NCBI GenBank assembly: GCA_022072205.1
Contig: JAJVID010000019.1
Location: 6,410 to 59,818, forward strand
DNA from: Acidobacteriota bacterium
GTDB lineage: Bacteria > Acidobacteriota > Blastocatellia > RBC074
DNA: 53,409 nt
Direction: 5' to 3'
This document shows, piece by piece, positions 1 through 10,833 of the stretch. The position numbers and the translations under genes are program-made. Below the pieces are notes generated by a model. The model was not told the origin of the DNA. It did not search any database and worked only from the letters and a program-made list of their open reading frames with translations. How positions within the stretch are numbered: position 1 is the stretch's first letter; each line of letters opens with the position of its first letter.

Positions 1-602
1 CTGCTCGTCGGTGAAATCGCCGTAAACGGGCGTTCCGTCTTCGCGCGCGAGCAGAGCTGGGCGGCGGATAGTGAAACTGCCCGTGCCGTCGAGCCGCGCT
101 TCGGTGATCGAATGGCAGACCGAACAGGTCACACCCTCGTCGTCGAGCGGCGTGAACGGCGCTGCGGTCTTTCCCGAACTCTTTGTGAGAGCGCCGGAGA
201 AGAGAGCGACCGGCGTGTGGCAGGATTCGCAGTGGCGCGTGACTTCGATGCCGCGAGTGCGGAGCAGAATGTCGGCGCTCTCGCGGTAGAAAGGCTCGCG
301 GGCGGCGTTGCGATGGAGCGATTCCGCCCAAGCCGTGTGCGTGTCCTGATGACATTTGGCGCAGCGCGAAGCGGGGAAGAATTGATCAACAGGAATCAGC
401 TTGCCGTCTTCGGTTCGCGCATTCGAGGGGCTGAATTCAGACTGTGGACTTTGAATTGCGGGGGGTATGCAGAAACACCGATGGTTGATGCTTGTGTGTT
501 TGAGAGAATCGAGAGCGCGCAATAACCCGCCGCAAAGAGCGCGATGGTTGATTTGACGGCTTTGACTGCTTTCAGCTTGTTGTGGGGACCTGCTTCGGGC
601 AT
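1..602 (-). CDS. Multiheme c-type cytochrome, N-terminal part (runs off the window; apparent frameshift)
   Basis: The N-terminal third or so of a secreted multiheme cytochrome c, probably periplasmic and in electron transfer. Reading the minus strand in the frame that ends at base 1 gives three CxxCH haem-binding motifs (CAKCH near 366, CESCH near 222, CSVCH near 133). This resembles the cytochrome c554/c3-like multihaem families, but too little is present to name one. The ATG at 602 follows an AGGGAG ribosome site and opens a plausible signal peptide (positively charged, then STIALFAAGYCALSIL). That start lies in a different frame from the haem motifs. The two frames join seamlessly if one C is added to the six-C run (460-465, minus strand). 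Either the gene is truly frameshifted or the consensus dropped a base. The haem frame alone is open only from 603 and has no ATG or GTG start upstream of the first haem. Confidence 0.7.
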
Positions 603-878
603 ATCACTCCCTGACCACTGCGTCAGAGAGGGCAAGACACACGCCCGCCCCTGCCGAGTAACCGGAAAATGTTGAAGACACCTGCGCCGTTATTTGGGCG
701 CCTGATTGTCTGAGAAAAGCGCCTGAGTAAAGCTGATTCGACCGCGCTTCCGTGTGACTGATCTGGGCTGTTCATCGAAAGCGCGCAGAGGTTACACGCG
801 GGCGGAAAACTCTGTCAGGACGTGAACGGGTTATCCGCGAAATAAATTTCAAATTGCTCCGGGAAAAATACTCCGGAT
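603..878. other. Intergenic stretch, no gene seen
   Basis: This 276-base gap lies between the 5' end of the cytochrome gene and the 3' end of the UDP-glucuronate decarboxylase gene, both on the minus strand. It must hold the cytochrome promoter, but I see no convincing -35/-10 pair. The only structure noticed is a short imperfect repeat of CTCCGG around 858-878. Confidence 0.5.
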
Positions 879-1808
<930 letters not shown>

Positions 1809-1817
1809 TTTCTCTCC

Positions 1818-3263
1818 CTATCTTCCAATTCCCCGATACTTGAATCCCGCCTCTTCGACCACTTGTGGATCAAGCAGGTTGCGCCCGTCAATCAGCACTC
1901 TCTGATTCATCACCTCGCCGATTTGATTGAGGTCAAGCGAGCGGAACTCTTCCCACTCGGTAACGATGACAACCGCGTCGCAATCTTCGGCGAGCGCAAT
2001 CGCGCTCGCGGCGTATTCGATCTTCAGGTCAGGGTTTTGCCGGCGGCACGCTTCGTTCGCAATCGGATCGTAAGCTTTCACGCGAGCGCCCATCTCAATC
2101 AACTCTTGCGCGATCCCCAGCGCCGGAGCGTCGCGCAGGTCGTCCGTATTCGGTTTGAAAGCCAATCCCAACAGGCCGATGGTCTTGCCTTTGATGATCT
2201 TCAGCGCCTCCTGCAGCTTTTGCACGGGCACGTGACGCTGACGTTTGTTGACGTCAACTGCCGAATGCAGCAGCGCTGGCTCGTAGCCGTATTCTTTGGC
2301 GATGTCCACCAGCGCCGAAACATCCTTGCCGAAACAGGAACCGCCCCAGCCCACGCCCGCATTCAGGAACTTCGGCCCGATGCGGCTGTCCAGTCCGAAG
2401 CCGCGCACGACTTCCTTGATGTCGGCGCCGACGCGCTCGCAGATGTTGGCGATTTCGTTCGCAAAGCTGATCTTGGTCGCCAGGAAGGCGTTGGCCGCGT
2501 ATTTGATCATTTCAGCCGAAGCCAGATCGGTTGTCACCACCGGCACGGCGGTGACATCAGCGGGACGCGGCGCCGAAGCCGGAGGCGTGAAGGTCTGTTC
2601 GACGATTGGTTCATAAAGCGCCCGCAACCGCTCAGCCGCGTAAGCGTCCGTCGCGCCGATGACAATCCGGTCGGGGTAGAACGTGTCGCTGATCGCCGAA
2701 CCTTCGCGCAGAAACTCCGGGTTCGACGCGACCAGAAAAACATCTTCGGCTTTGAAGCCGTTCAAACGGCGACTCGACGCCGCGCTGCCAGTCTGCAATT
2801 TGGCCGAACTTGCGAGTTTGTCACGCCAGACCGGGTTATCGTTCAAGCCCTCCTTGACCAGCATCTCGACCCAGTTGCCTGAGCCGATGGGCACGGTTGA
2901 TTTGTTGACGATCACGCGGCGCCGTTCGCAATCCAGCGCGCGACCGATTGAGTGCGCCACTTCTTTGACGAAAGACAGATCGGCTTTGCCGCTCGGTTGC
3001 GGCGGGGTGCCGACCGCGATAAAGATAATTTCGGAATCTTTGACCGGCTTCGACAGATCGGTCGAAAAACTCAGGTGGCCGCGCTGCATCCCGTGAGTGA
3101 TCAATTGATCCAGCCCCGGCTCGTAAATCGGCGATTTGCCTTTGCGCAACATCTCGATCTTGCGTTCGTCAACGTCAACACAAACTACCGAATGTCCCAG
3201 GTAGGCCAGGCACGTGCCCGTGACCAGACCGACGTACCCGGTTCCAACAACGCATACTTCCAC
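1818..3263 (-). CDS. ugd: UDP-glucose 6-dehydrogenase
   Basis: Oxidises UDP-glucose to UDP-glucuronate with two NAD+ in the cytoplasm. The 481-residue protein has the N-terminal Rossmann motif GTGYVG (residues 7-12), the [11 protein letters not shown] segment (119-129) and the catalytic cysteine Cys310 in the GGSCFGKD motif, followed by the C-terminal UDP-binding domain with [10 protein letters not shown]. The start is GTG at 3263, preceded by AGGAGG about 9 bases upstream. The protein is longer than the usual ~440 residues because of an insertion at about 140-175, between the NAD-binding core and the [11 protein letters not shown] strand. It is the first gene of an operon with uxs. A long hairpin repeat lies just upstream. 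Confidence 0.93.
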   Translation of the reverse strand: MEVCVVGTGYVGLVTGTCLAYLGHSVVCVDVDERKIEMLRKGKSPIYEPGLDQLITHGMQRGHLSFSTDLSKPVKDSEIIFIAVGTPPQPSGKADLSFVKEVAHSIGRALDCERRRVIVNKSTVPIGSGNWVEMLVKEGLNDNPVWRDKLASSAKLQTGSAASSRRLNGFKAEDVFLVASNPEFLREGSAISDTFYPDRIVIGATDAYAAERLRALYEPIVEQTFTPPASAPRPADVTAVPVVTTDLASAEMIKYAANAFLATKISFANEIANICERVGADIKEVVRGFGLDSRIGPKFLNAGVGWGGSCFGKDVSALVDIAKEYGYEPALLHSAVDVNKRQRHVPVQKLQEALKIIKGKTIGLLGLAFKPNTDDLRDAPALGIAQELIEMGARVKAYDPIANEACRRQNPDLKIEYAASAIALAEDCDAVVIVTEWEEFRSLDLNQIGEVMNQRVLIDGRNLLDPQVVEEAGFKYRGIGR

Positions 3264-3375
3264 TTAAAACTGCCTCCTAAAAACAACGCCAGTGAGCTAC
3301 GCGGGGAAAGCCGTTTGGCGAGAAGATAAAACGCGCCGGTCGTGAGAGGCGCGTCGAGGGCGAGACTATATCAAG

Positions 3376-3483
3376 AAGGGAGAATACGGAACAAACGGAA
3401 ATAACGGAACAGACGGAAAATTGGAGAGGTTTTTAGTTCCTTCCGTCCATTCCGTTATTTCTGTTTGTTCCGTATTCTCCCTT
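3376..3483. repeat. Long palindrome of tandem ~9-bp words (copy A)
   Basis: The left arm 3376-3418 and right arm 3441-3483 are complementary over 43 bases with about three mismatches, around a 22-base loop. Each arm is made of degenerate ~9-bp units containing ACGGAA. A second copy with closely similar arms and the same loop length lies at 39251-39368. It sits between the 3' end of the asparaginase gene and the 5' end of ugd. It could terminate transcription in either direction, but the length and repeat structure suggest a dispersed element rather than a plain terminator. Confidence 0.85.
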
Positions 3484-3534
3484 TACTGTCTTAACCCGCT
3501 GATTCAATACTGGTCCGAAGCTCGAACCTGAAGA

Positions 3535-4707
3535 TCACCTGTTTCTACTTCTCTCGTAGAGGTAGGCGCATTCAACCAGCTTCACTTCTCGACCGTCATG
3601 AACAGCGAATTTGTCGCCCTTCCACAACGTGGCCGCGCCGTATTCGCCTTTCTTGTTGACGGCGTAAAAATTGATGCCGCCGAGTAAATCCAGTTCTTCT
3701 TTGTTATTGCCGTAACGCGCCGCGACGCGCTTGATGGCGTCCATCGCGGCTTCGGTCGGCGACATCCCGCGCCTCATATTTTCGACGACCGTGTGCGCGC
3801 CGTTGATGTAGATGCACTCTTCGCCGCGTCCGGTCGAGCCAGCCGCGCCGACCTCGTTGTCAACGTACAGCCCGCAGCCGATCAGCGGCGAATCGCCGAC
3901 GCGTCCCGGAATCTTCCACGCCATCCCGGAAGTCGTCGTCACGCCGGAAATGTCCCCATTGGCGTCAACGGCCAGACAGTTGATCGTGCCGGTCGGGGGG
4001 TTGCGCACGACCTTCCCGATCCAGTCGTTGAGCGCGACTTCTTCGGGCGAAAGTTTCGCCTGCGAAGTTTTCACGCCGCCAGCCGGCGCCGTCTTGTGCC
4101 AACTCGGCCCCCAGTAGTCTTTCGGGTTCAGGCTTTCGCGCCAGGCCAGCCACGCCTTGCGCGATTCTTCGGTCAGCAAATCCTCTTTCTTGAATCCGTG
4201 TTTGAGCGCGAAACGCAGCGCGCCTTCGGCCACCAGCAGAATGTGATCGGTGCGTTCGAGCACGAGTTTGGCGACGCTCGCTGGATTTTTGATGTGATGT
4301 AGATTGGCCACCGCGCCCGCGCGGCGCGTCGGCCCGTGCATCACGCTCGCGTCCAGTTCGACTTCGCAATCTTCGTTCGGCAATCCGCCGTAGCCGACCG
4401 AGTTGTCGTCCGGGTCATCTTCGACGATGTTGACGCCCGCGACGACGGCGTCGAGCGTGTCGCCGCCCGCTTTCAAAATCCGCATCGCGCGTTCAAGACA
4501 ACTGACGCCGCGAGGTTCGACTCCACGCTTCGGAACGTTGGCGCCGTTCGCGCTGGAAATCACCACAGGGCGCGCCTGGCCCTGGGCGGACAACTGATTT
4601 TGTTGCGACGTTCCGGCGAAAGTCCCGCCGGCCAATAGCGGGGCGCTCAAACCAGCCGTAGCCGCGCCTTTGATGAACTCTCTGCGTTTCAGATTGTCGT
4701 TGCTCAT
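3535..4707 (-). CDS. Tat-exported N4-(beta-N-acetylglucosaminyl)-L-asparaginase / isoaspartyl peptidase family
   Basis: A 390-residue Ntn hydrolase of the glycosylasparaginase family, which cleaves the GlcNAc-Asn bond or isoaspartyl peptides after self-cleavage before a catalytic threonine. The ATG at 4707 is chosen because AGGAG lies 7 bases upstream and the N-terminus then reads KRREFIKG, a twin-arginine signal followed by a hydrophobic stretch. The GDISGVTTTSG segment carries the autocatalytic Thr, and GRVGDSPLIGCG and AAGSTGRGE match the substrate and oxyanion region. The frame stays open upstream through a low-complexity palindrome at 4726-4803, which should not be translated. The enzyme probably acts in the periplasm on glycoproteins or damaged peptides. 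Confidence 0.85.
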   Translation of the reverse strand: MSNDNLKRREFIKGAATAGLSAPLLAGGTFAGTSQQNQLSAQGQARPVVISSANGANVPKRGVEPRGVSCLERAMRILKAGGDTLDAVVAGVNIVEDDPDDNSVGYGGLPNEDCEVELDASVMHGPTRRAGAVANLHHIKNPASVAKLVLERTDHILLVAEGALRFALKHGFKKEDLLTEESRKAWLAWRESLNPKDYWGPSWHKTAPAGGVKTSQAKLSPEEVALNDWIGKVVRNPPTGTINCLAVDANGDISGVTTTSGMAWKIPGRVGDSPLIGCGLYVDNEVGAAGSTGRGEECIYINGAHTVVENMRRGMSPTEAAMDAIKRVAARYGNNKEELDLLGGINFYAVNKKGEYGAATLWKGDKFAVHDGREVKLVECAYLYERSRNR

Positions 4708-4725
4708 TGTGTCTCCTGAAAAGGA

Positions 4726-4803
4726 GGGAGTAGGGAGTGGGGAATGGGGAGTGGGGAAGGTCTTCTCCCCACTCCCCATTCCCCATTCCCTACTCCCTAC
4801 TCC
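4726..4803. repeat. Palindrome of 7-bp G-rich words
   Basis: The left arm (about 4726-4757) is made of words such as GGGAGTA and GGGGAAT. The right arm (about 4763-4803) is its complement with one 7-bp unit more. Arms that differ by one repeat unit suggest slippage growth. It fills the gap between the coiled-coil gene (stop at 4807) and the ribosome site of the asparaginase gene. Confidence 0.8.
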
Positions 4804-4806
4804 CAA

Positions 4807-5541
4807 CTATTGTTTTCGTTCAGTCTTCACACTCTGCTCTGCCTGACTCTGCAAGGCTGATTCAGGCTTGCCGGATTCGATACTCTTCAGCGTGTCTTCA
4901 GCTTCCTGGATTTTTCGTTCCGTCTCGCGGCTGATGTTCTGATAAATGGTCAGCGACGCCGTCAGATCGGCTTCGAGCTTGCGCAACCGTTCCTTCTCGG
5001 CCTGGGTCGCGCGGTAGCGCGCCTCGTGCTGCAATTTCAACTGCTTCATCAAATCTTCGCGGTTGAAGGTCGCGGCGGTCGCGGTCTGGGCCATCAATCC
5101 TTCGCGCGTCATCGCCTGCAACAGCATCTGCTCGTCGGCTTCGAGCGCGGCGATGCGGTCGCGCACCGGCCTCAGTTCCCGCTCGTAATGATCAATCCGC
5201 ATGTCAACGCGCGTCATCCGCAACATCTCGATCTGCGTCTGCTCGCGGATGTTCAGCGAGCGAAGTTCCTGGCCGAGCGCGCGCAACTCGGCGGCGAGCG
5301 ATTGAACCGCCCCGGCTAACGTGTCGGGCTGCGGAGCCGGGGCCGCGTCCTGTGATTTGCTCTGCTGATTCTCCTGCTGGTTTGCTGGCTGCGCGTCTTT
5401 GTTTTCCAAATCAATGATGTTTGGGAACTGCGGAGGATTTTTGACCGGACGTTTCAGCTTCGATGGCTGCTGAGCCGCCGCCGGAACGAGCAGAATGATT
5501 GCCAACAATAATGCGAATAAGCAAAGCTTTTGATACTTCAT
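4807..5541 (-). CDS. Secreted coiled-coil protein of unknown function
   Basis: 244 residues, not recognised as a named family. It has a clear signal peptide (residues 1-23, ending AAAQQ), a short proline/glutamine-rich linker (25-85), then a long charged helical region (about 85-225) rich in Glu, Gln, Arg and Leu in heptad-like spacing. A periplasmic coiled coil is therefore likely. The ATG at 5541 has a GAGG ribosome site 6 bases upstream. It lies downstream of the GlsB-like gene in the same direction, separated by a 17-bp perfect hairpin. A structural or envelope-organising role is possible but nothing in the sequence proves it. Confidence 0.75.
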   Translation of the reverse strand: MKYQKLCLFALLLAIILLVPAAAQQPSKLKRPVKNPPQFPNIIDLENKDAQPANQQENQQSKSQDAAPAPQPDTLAGAVQSLAAELRALGQELRSLNIREQTQIEMLRMTRVDMRIDHYERELRPVRDRIAALEADEQMLLQAMTREGLMAQTATAATFNREDLMKQLKLQHEARYRATQAEKERLRKLEADLTASLTIYQNISRETERKIQEAEDTLKSIESGKPESALQSQAEQSVKTERKQ

Positions 5542-5557
5542 AAAACCTCGATAATTT

Positions 5558-5596
5558 GGCGGGAAGCGTTGGACGAGCAGTCCAACGCTTCCCGCC
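5558..5596. repeat. Perfect 17-bp stem hairpin
   Basis: Bases 5558-5574 are exactly complementary to 5580-5596 around a 5-base loop. It lies between the GlsB-like gene and the coiled-coil gene. No T-run follows on either strand, so an intrinsic terminator is doubtful; it may be another member of the palindromic element family in this window. Confidence 0.75.
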
Positions 5597-5601
5597 TCGA
5601 T

Positions 5602-5859
5602 TCAAGCCCTCTTGAGTAATCCAACCAGGAAGAGCAAAACTACCGCTCCTATTGTGGCTGTTATCAACAGGCCAATCTCTCTGCTGGCTATGACTGGCAT
5701 TCCGAGTTTTGCGAGCAGCCAGCTACCCAGAAAGGCGCCGATTACACCGACGACTATATTTCCGATCACACCGAATCCGCCGCCTCTCATGAGTTTTCCG
5801 GCGATCCATCCAGCCGCTGCGCCGATGAGCAAAAAAATTATCAACCCAATAGCGTCCAT
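5602..5859 (-). CDS. GlsB/YeaQ/YmgE-family small membrane protein
   Basis: An 85-residue, glycine-rich integral membrane protein of the transglycosylase-associated/GlsB family, often induced by envelope stress; biochemical role unknown. Three hydrophobic segments are visible (about 4-22, 29-52, 61-82). The family's GWIAGKLMRGGG and GNIVVGVIGAFLG patterns are present. The ATG at 5859 is preceded by AAGGAG. Length and topology match the family well. Confidence 0.88.
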   Translation of the reverse strand: MDAIGLIIFLLIGAAAGWIAGKLMRGGGFGVIGNIVVGVIGAFLGSWLLAKLGMPVIASREIGLLITATIGAVVLLFLVGLLKRA

Positions 5860-5963
5860 ACAGTCTCCTTTGTCAGTTAAACTGCATTGATGGTGTGAGG
5901 AGTTTCAATTTGCCGGCGCTCGCCGGACGTGAAACCGCCCCGGGGCAACTACAGGAATTATTG

Positions 5964-7358
<1,395 letters not shown>

Positions 7359-7484
7359 TGAATGACTCTCCCTCTGATGCGCGATGGATGTGTGGTCGCG
7401 TGTAAAAAGCGTGGCGATTATAGAAGGTCGAATGAAGGATGGGAAGTTGAAGGAAGGTGCTGATGGTTTTCGGCCAGCCGCCGG

Positions 7485-8813
7485 TTACCGCACTCTATAA
7501 ATTTTGTCTTTCCAGAGAAGGATGATCGGGCCGCGATCGAAGAACTCTTTAAGCAAAGGCTCTTCGGACAGAACCTGCTCGTATTGTTTGCTGCCGCGCT
7601 TCAGCGTCGAGACGCGCCACTGCATCTCAGGCTTGTACGCCTGATCAATCCACATATTGCCCTCGAAACGGAAGACTTTGTCCCTGATCCGAACCGTCAT
7701 CGGCTTGAACGATTCGTCATCCAACGGCTCAAGCTTCTTCTTCCCTCCCGATTCAGACCTCGATACGGGAAGAAGCGATCTGGAAAACGCAGACAAACGC
7801 GACGGAGGCTTTTCAGCTTGCGCTTTGCCACGCGCCGGCGCCGGCTTCGGTTCGGAATTCATCGGGTTGATTCCGGGCGGCGGTGTCATGCGGGCGGTAA
7901 TGTCATTGCTCGCCTCATTGCGTTCGGCCTGAATTGGCGAAGTCAGCGCCTGTTCTCGCGGATCCTCTCTCAATTCGGCCATAACCTGCCTGCCCACGCC
8001 GCCCAACCCGGGCGCCACCGAAGCAGTTGATTGCGAAGCCGGAGTCTGCTGAGCATCAGCGCTATTTCGCTGGGTTTCGATGGGCGTTTGCTGTCTTGCG
8101 CTGAAGCTGAACTGAAGCGCCCCGCTCGGCTGCGGCGAGTTCATTTTCGACAGTTCGCCAAGGGGCGCGGAGGCGACGCTCGCCTCGCCGTCTTTTGGCC
8201 CAACTGTGGGAGGCGGTTGAGGCACGGAAGCTCGCGTGGATTCCCGCTGAACCGCGACTAAATTTCCGGTGTCAAGACGCTGCGCGTCTTGCGGCGAAGG
8301 TTCGGGAGCAGGCGATTGCGGCGTTTGCCCTTGATCAGACTGCATCGCAGGGGACACAGGCGCCGAAGCGGCGATGTCGGCGCGTCTGGATTCCTGCCGC
8401 CACGATTGCACCCCAATCGCCGCAATCAGAACAGCGAAAGCCGCTCCACCAACTCCGACCATCTGCCATTTCAGATTCCAACCCGAAAGATCGAACCAGC
8501 CAGCGATCTCTTCTCTCCAACGAATCCCTGCTTGAGTCCATGCCGGGGTTTGAACTACGGCAGTTGCAGACTCGTGCGGAACCGCCTGCGCCAGACGCGA
8601 CAGTTCGATCAGATGGCGGCGGCAGGCGGCGCAGCCAGCCAGATGCGATTCAAAACCCGCGCGCTGAGATCCGCCGAGAGCGTCTTCCAGATACGCGCCG
8701 GCCACGTCGAAATCAAAACCAGCGCAGGCCGCGACCGGCGCGCCGCCACTCTTCAAGTGACGCCGCAGCATCGTTTCAAATTCCAATGCCGTGTTGTTCC
8801 GTTCGGTTGCCAC
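7485..8813 (-). CDS. Transmembrane zinc-finger anti-sigma factor
   Basis: A 442-residue single-pass membrane protein. The N-terminal ~80 residues form a zf-HC2 anti-sigma domain (ESHLAGCAACRRHL, the H-x3-C-x2-C zinc site, preceded by a conserved Cys). A membrane helix follows at about 116-134. The rest is a long, low-complexity Pro/Gln/Ser-rich periplasmic region ending in a basic, beta-looking domain. It lies 134 bases downstream of an ECF sigma gene on the same strand and should sequester that sigma factor until an envelope signal releases it. The start is GTG at 8813 with no strong ribosome site; a 7-bp inverted repeat (8823-8840) lies just in front of it. Confidence 0.85.
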   Translation of the reverse strand: MATERNNTALEFETMLRRHLKSGGAPVAACAGFDFDVAGAYLEDALGGSQRAGFESHLAGCAACRRHLIELSRLAQAVPHESATAVVQTPAWTQAGIRWREEIAGWFDLSGWNLKWQMVGVGGAAFAVLIAAIGVQSWRQESRRADIAASAPVSPAMQSDQGQTPQSPAPEPSPQDAQRLDTGNLVAVQRESTRASVPQPPPTVGPKDGEASVASAPLGELSKMNSPQPSGALQFSFSARQQTPIETQRNSADAQQTPASQSTASVAPGLGGVGRQVMAELREDPREQALTSPIQAERNEASNDITARMTPPPGINPMNSEPKPAPARGKAQAEKPPSRLSAFSRSLLPVSRSESGGKKKLEPLDDESFKPMTVRIRDKVFRFEGNMWIDQAYKPEMQWRVSTLKRGSKQYEQVLSEEPLLKEFFDRGPIILLWKDKIYRVR

Positions 8814-8822
8814 TGCTGATTT

Positions 8823-8840
8823 ACTTACCGTCAGGTAAGT
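8823..8840. promoter_or_regulatory. 7-4-7 inverted repeat before the anti-sigma start (possible operator)
   Basis: ACTTACC and GGTAAGT are perfect complements separated by GTCA, ending 10 bases before the GTG start of the anti-sigma gene. The form resembles a repressor half-site pair, but it could also fold in the mRNA and affect translation initiation. No regulator can be named from the sequence. Confidence 0.4.
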
Positions 8841-8947
8841 TCTCCGTTGAATAATTTTTGAGATTTGTTTTCTATCTCCGCCCAGACCACTGAACGCGGG
8901 AGCGGATCAATCTTGCGTGTCGCGCTTGCGTGTCGTGATGATTGCGC

Positions 8948-9871
8948 TCACGGAGCGCGTTCGATTGATGGGCCGTTCACATCCACAATCAATTTCCGCA
9001 CATCGAGTTCGGTTCGCGCCGCGATCTGCAAACACTCGGCAACTTCGGTTCGGCGCAAACCGTAGCTGCGCTGCAAAATCTCCTCGGTCTTGCGTTTGAC
9101 TTCGCGCTGAGCTTTGGCCAACCAGCGGCTGATCGTCGCTTCGTGAACGCTCATCATCAGGCCGATCTCGCGCAGCGTCAGATCGTCGAAGTAGTAATAA
9201 TTCAGGAGCAGCCGGTCGCGCGCTTCGATTTCAGCGAAAGCCTGAGTCATGGCTTCTTCCGTAGCCTGCCGCAGCCGTGTGTCTTCAATGTCGTCCGGTT
9301 GAGTGATTGGAGCCGAAAGCCTGCCGTTGATGTGAGCGGCGGCCTCGTTCGCCAGGCGGTCGAATTCGGCGACCTCCTCGACCTGCTCGAACCGCGATGT
9401 CTGCCGCTTGCGATCAATGAAGGCCTGATAGATGACCGCGCGCAGCCATCCGCCCAGACTCCCGCGCCCGGAATAATGCGCGAGTTTGCTCAAGCGGCGG
9501 TCGCCGTCCAGGCGCACGCCGTACAGTTCGCCGAAAACGAACTGGATCAGGTCTTCGGCCTCGGCTTCGTCTTTGGTCAACGAGCGAGCCGCGCCCTGCA
9601 TCGTGTGGCGGTATTCCGAGTCGAAAGCGCGCCAGGCCGATTCATCGCCTTTTTCGCAGGCGATGGCCAGGCACAGCTCACCAGCTTTCAGATTTGAAAT
9701 TGAATCTGCGGCGTCCGCTACTTTCGATCCAGTCGAATTATTTGTGCGCGCAAGAATGGCGGCGAGCCGTTCGGCGAACTCCCGCTCAGTAACGCCATAG
9801 GTGGCCGCAACGGTCTTCCACAACGCGGCAATCGGTCTGGCGTGACGCGCGATGAAATCTTCATTAGTCAT
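8948..9871 (-). CDS. ECF-type RNA polymerase sigma factor
   Basis: A sigma-70-family regulator. Region 2 reads from AFDSEYRHTMQGAARSL to DLIQFVFGELYG. Region 4 is the helix-turn-helix around DLTLREIGLMMSVHEATISRW followed by basic residues. It directs transcription of an envelope- or stress-related regulon and should be held by the downstream anti-sigma factor. The start is uncertain. I prefer the ATG at 9871 (MTNEDF), because the preceding part of the open frame, back to a GTG at 10057, looks unlike sigma factors. An ATG at 9979 is possible. The extension after region 4 (about 40 residues) is longer than usual. Confidence 0.85.
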   Translation of the reverse strand: MTNEDFIARHARPIAALWKTVAATYGVTEREFAERLAAILARTNNSTGSKVADAADSISNLKAGELCLAIACEKGDESAWRAFDSEYRHTMQGAARSLTKDEAEAEDLIQFVFGELYGVRLDGDRRLSKLAHYSGRGSLGGWLRAVIYQAFIDRKRQTSRFEQVEEVAEFDRLANEAAAHINGRLSAPITQPDDIEDTRLRQATEEAMTQAFAEIEARDRLLLNYYYFDDLTLREIGLMMSVHEATISRWLAKAQREVKRKTEEILQRSYGLRRTEVAECLQIAARTELDVRKLIVDVNGPSIERAP

Positions 9872-10081
9872 CACAGCAAAACGGCCATCAAAGAAGAGAC
9901 GGCTTCCGGGGGCGGAAGTCGGGCCGTATTCTAAATCGAAGCCAGCCAGATTCAAACAAAAAGATTCTTTGGTAGGCATTCCGTTTTGATTATTCGCGCC
10001 GCCGAAGCGCAAAAGCGGCCAGGGGACGCATCCGCCGCTCTCTTTAATAACTGTCACTGCGCTTGATCAGGGAATTTTCGT

Positions 10082-10780
10082 TCAATAAGTCTCGATCAGT
10101 TCAGCCAACTCCCGCACCCGCTCCTCCAACACCTCGCCATCAATTCTTTCTTCCTCACGAACTGCTCGTCCGAGATGGAACGCGCGGATCGGCGACGCCT
10201 TGCAAAAAATTTTAATTGCATCCGCGTCAGTCCCGCCGCCGAGCAGCATTCCAATCTCCGGGCGCGCCGCTCGCTCCCATTCGATGAACCGGTTGAGTTC
10301 CGTCGCCCACGCCTCGCCCCGGCCTCTGGACAGAATGCAATCAATTTGAGGATGGCGTTTGAGTTCGCCAATCGCGCCAATCGGGTCAGGCAATTCTTCA
10401 AAGGCGCGATGGAAGGTGGTTTTTAACTTTGGCGCGCAGGCCAGGACGCGCGCTACGAGATCGTGGTCAATCTGAAATCCGTCCGGCGCGCCCTTCAGAA
10501 ATCCGAGCACGAAACCATCAATCGGCAAGTCGGCAAAGGCGCGCGCCTTGTCGCACAATTTTTCGATCTCTCCCTGATCGTTCACGACGAATGACTCGCT
10601 TTCGCGCAGCATCACACGCGCCGGAGTTTTGACCGCCGCGGTGATCTCGCGAACCAGATCGAATGATGGAGTCAGCCCGCCTACATCGTAACGGCTGATG
10701 ACCTCCAGGCGATTGGCCCCTCCGCGCTCGGCGGCGATGGCGTCTTCAACCGTGCAAACGATGACTTCGAGAATCGGCAT
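10082..10780 (-). CDS. cutC: CutC-family copper homeostasis protein
   Basis: A 232-residue TIM-barrel protein of the CutC family, cytoplasmic; historically linked to copper tolerance, true activity unclear. The opening EVIVCTVEDAIAAERGGANRLE, the GGLTPS segment and the CKASPIRAFHLGRAVR C-terminal region match the family. The ATG at 10780 is preferred over an upstream in-frame Met because GAAGG sits 8 bases before it and CutC proteins begin this way. The length is close to the family norm. Confidence 0.9.
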   Translation of the reverse strand: MPILEVIVCTVEDAIAAERGGANRLEVISRYDVGGLTPSFDLVREITAAVKTPARVMLRESESFVVNDQGEIEKLCDKARAFADLPIDGFVLGFLKGAPDGFQIDHDLVARVLACAPKLKTTFHRAFEELPDPIGAIGELKRHPQIDCILSRGRGEAWATELNRFIEWERAARPEIGMLLGGGTDADAIKIFCKASPIRAFHLGRAVREEERIDGEVLEERVRELAELIETY

Positions 10781-10833
10781 GCGATGTCCTTCGGTAATCC
10801 GGGAGCGCACGAGCCGCGTGCGCTCTCCCAGGG

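Noticed and set aside
4708-4806. Longer N-terminus for the asparaginase
   Set aside because: Those codons are the palindrome at 4726-4803; the ATG at 4707 has a good ribosome site and opens a twin-arginine signal.
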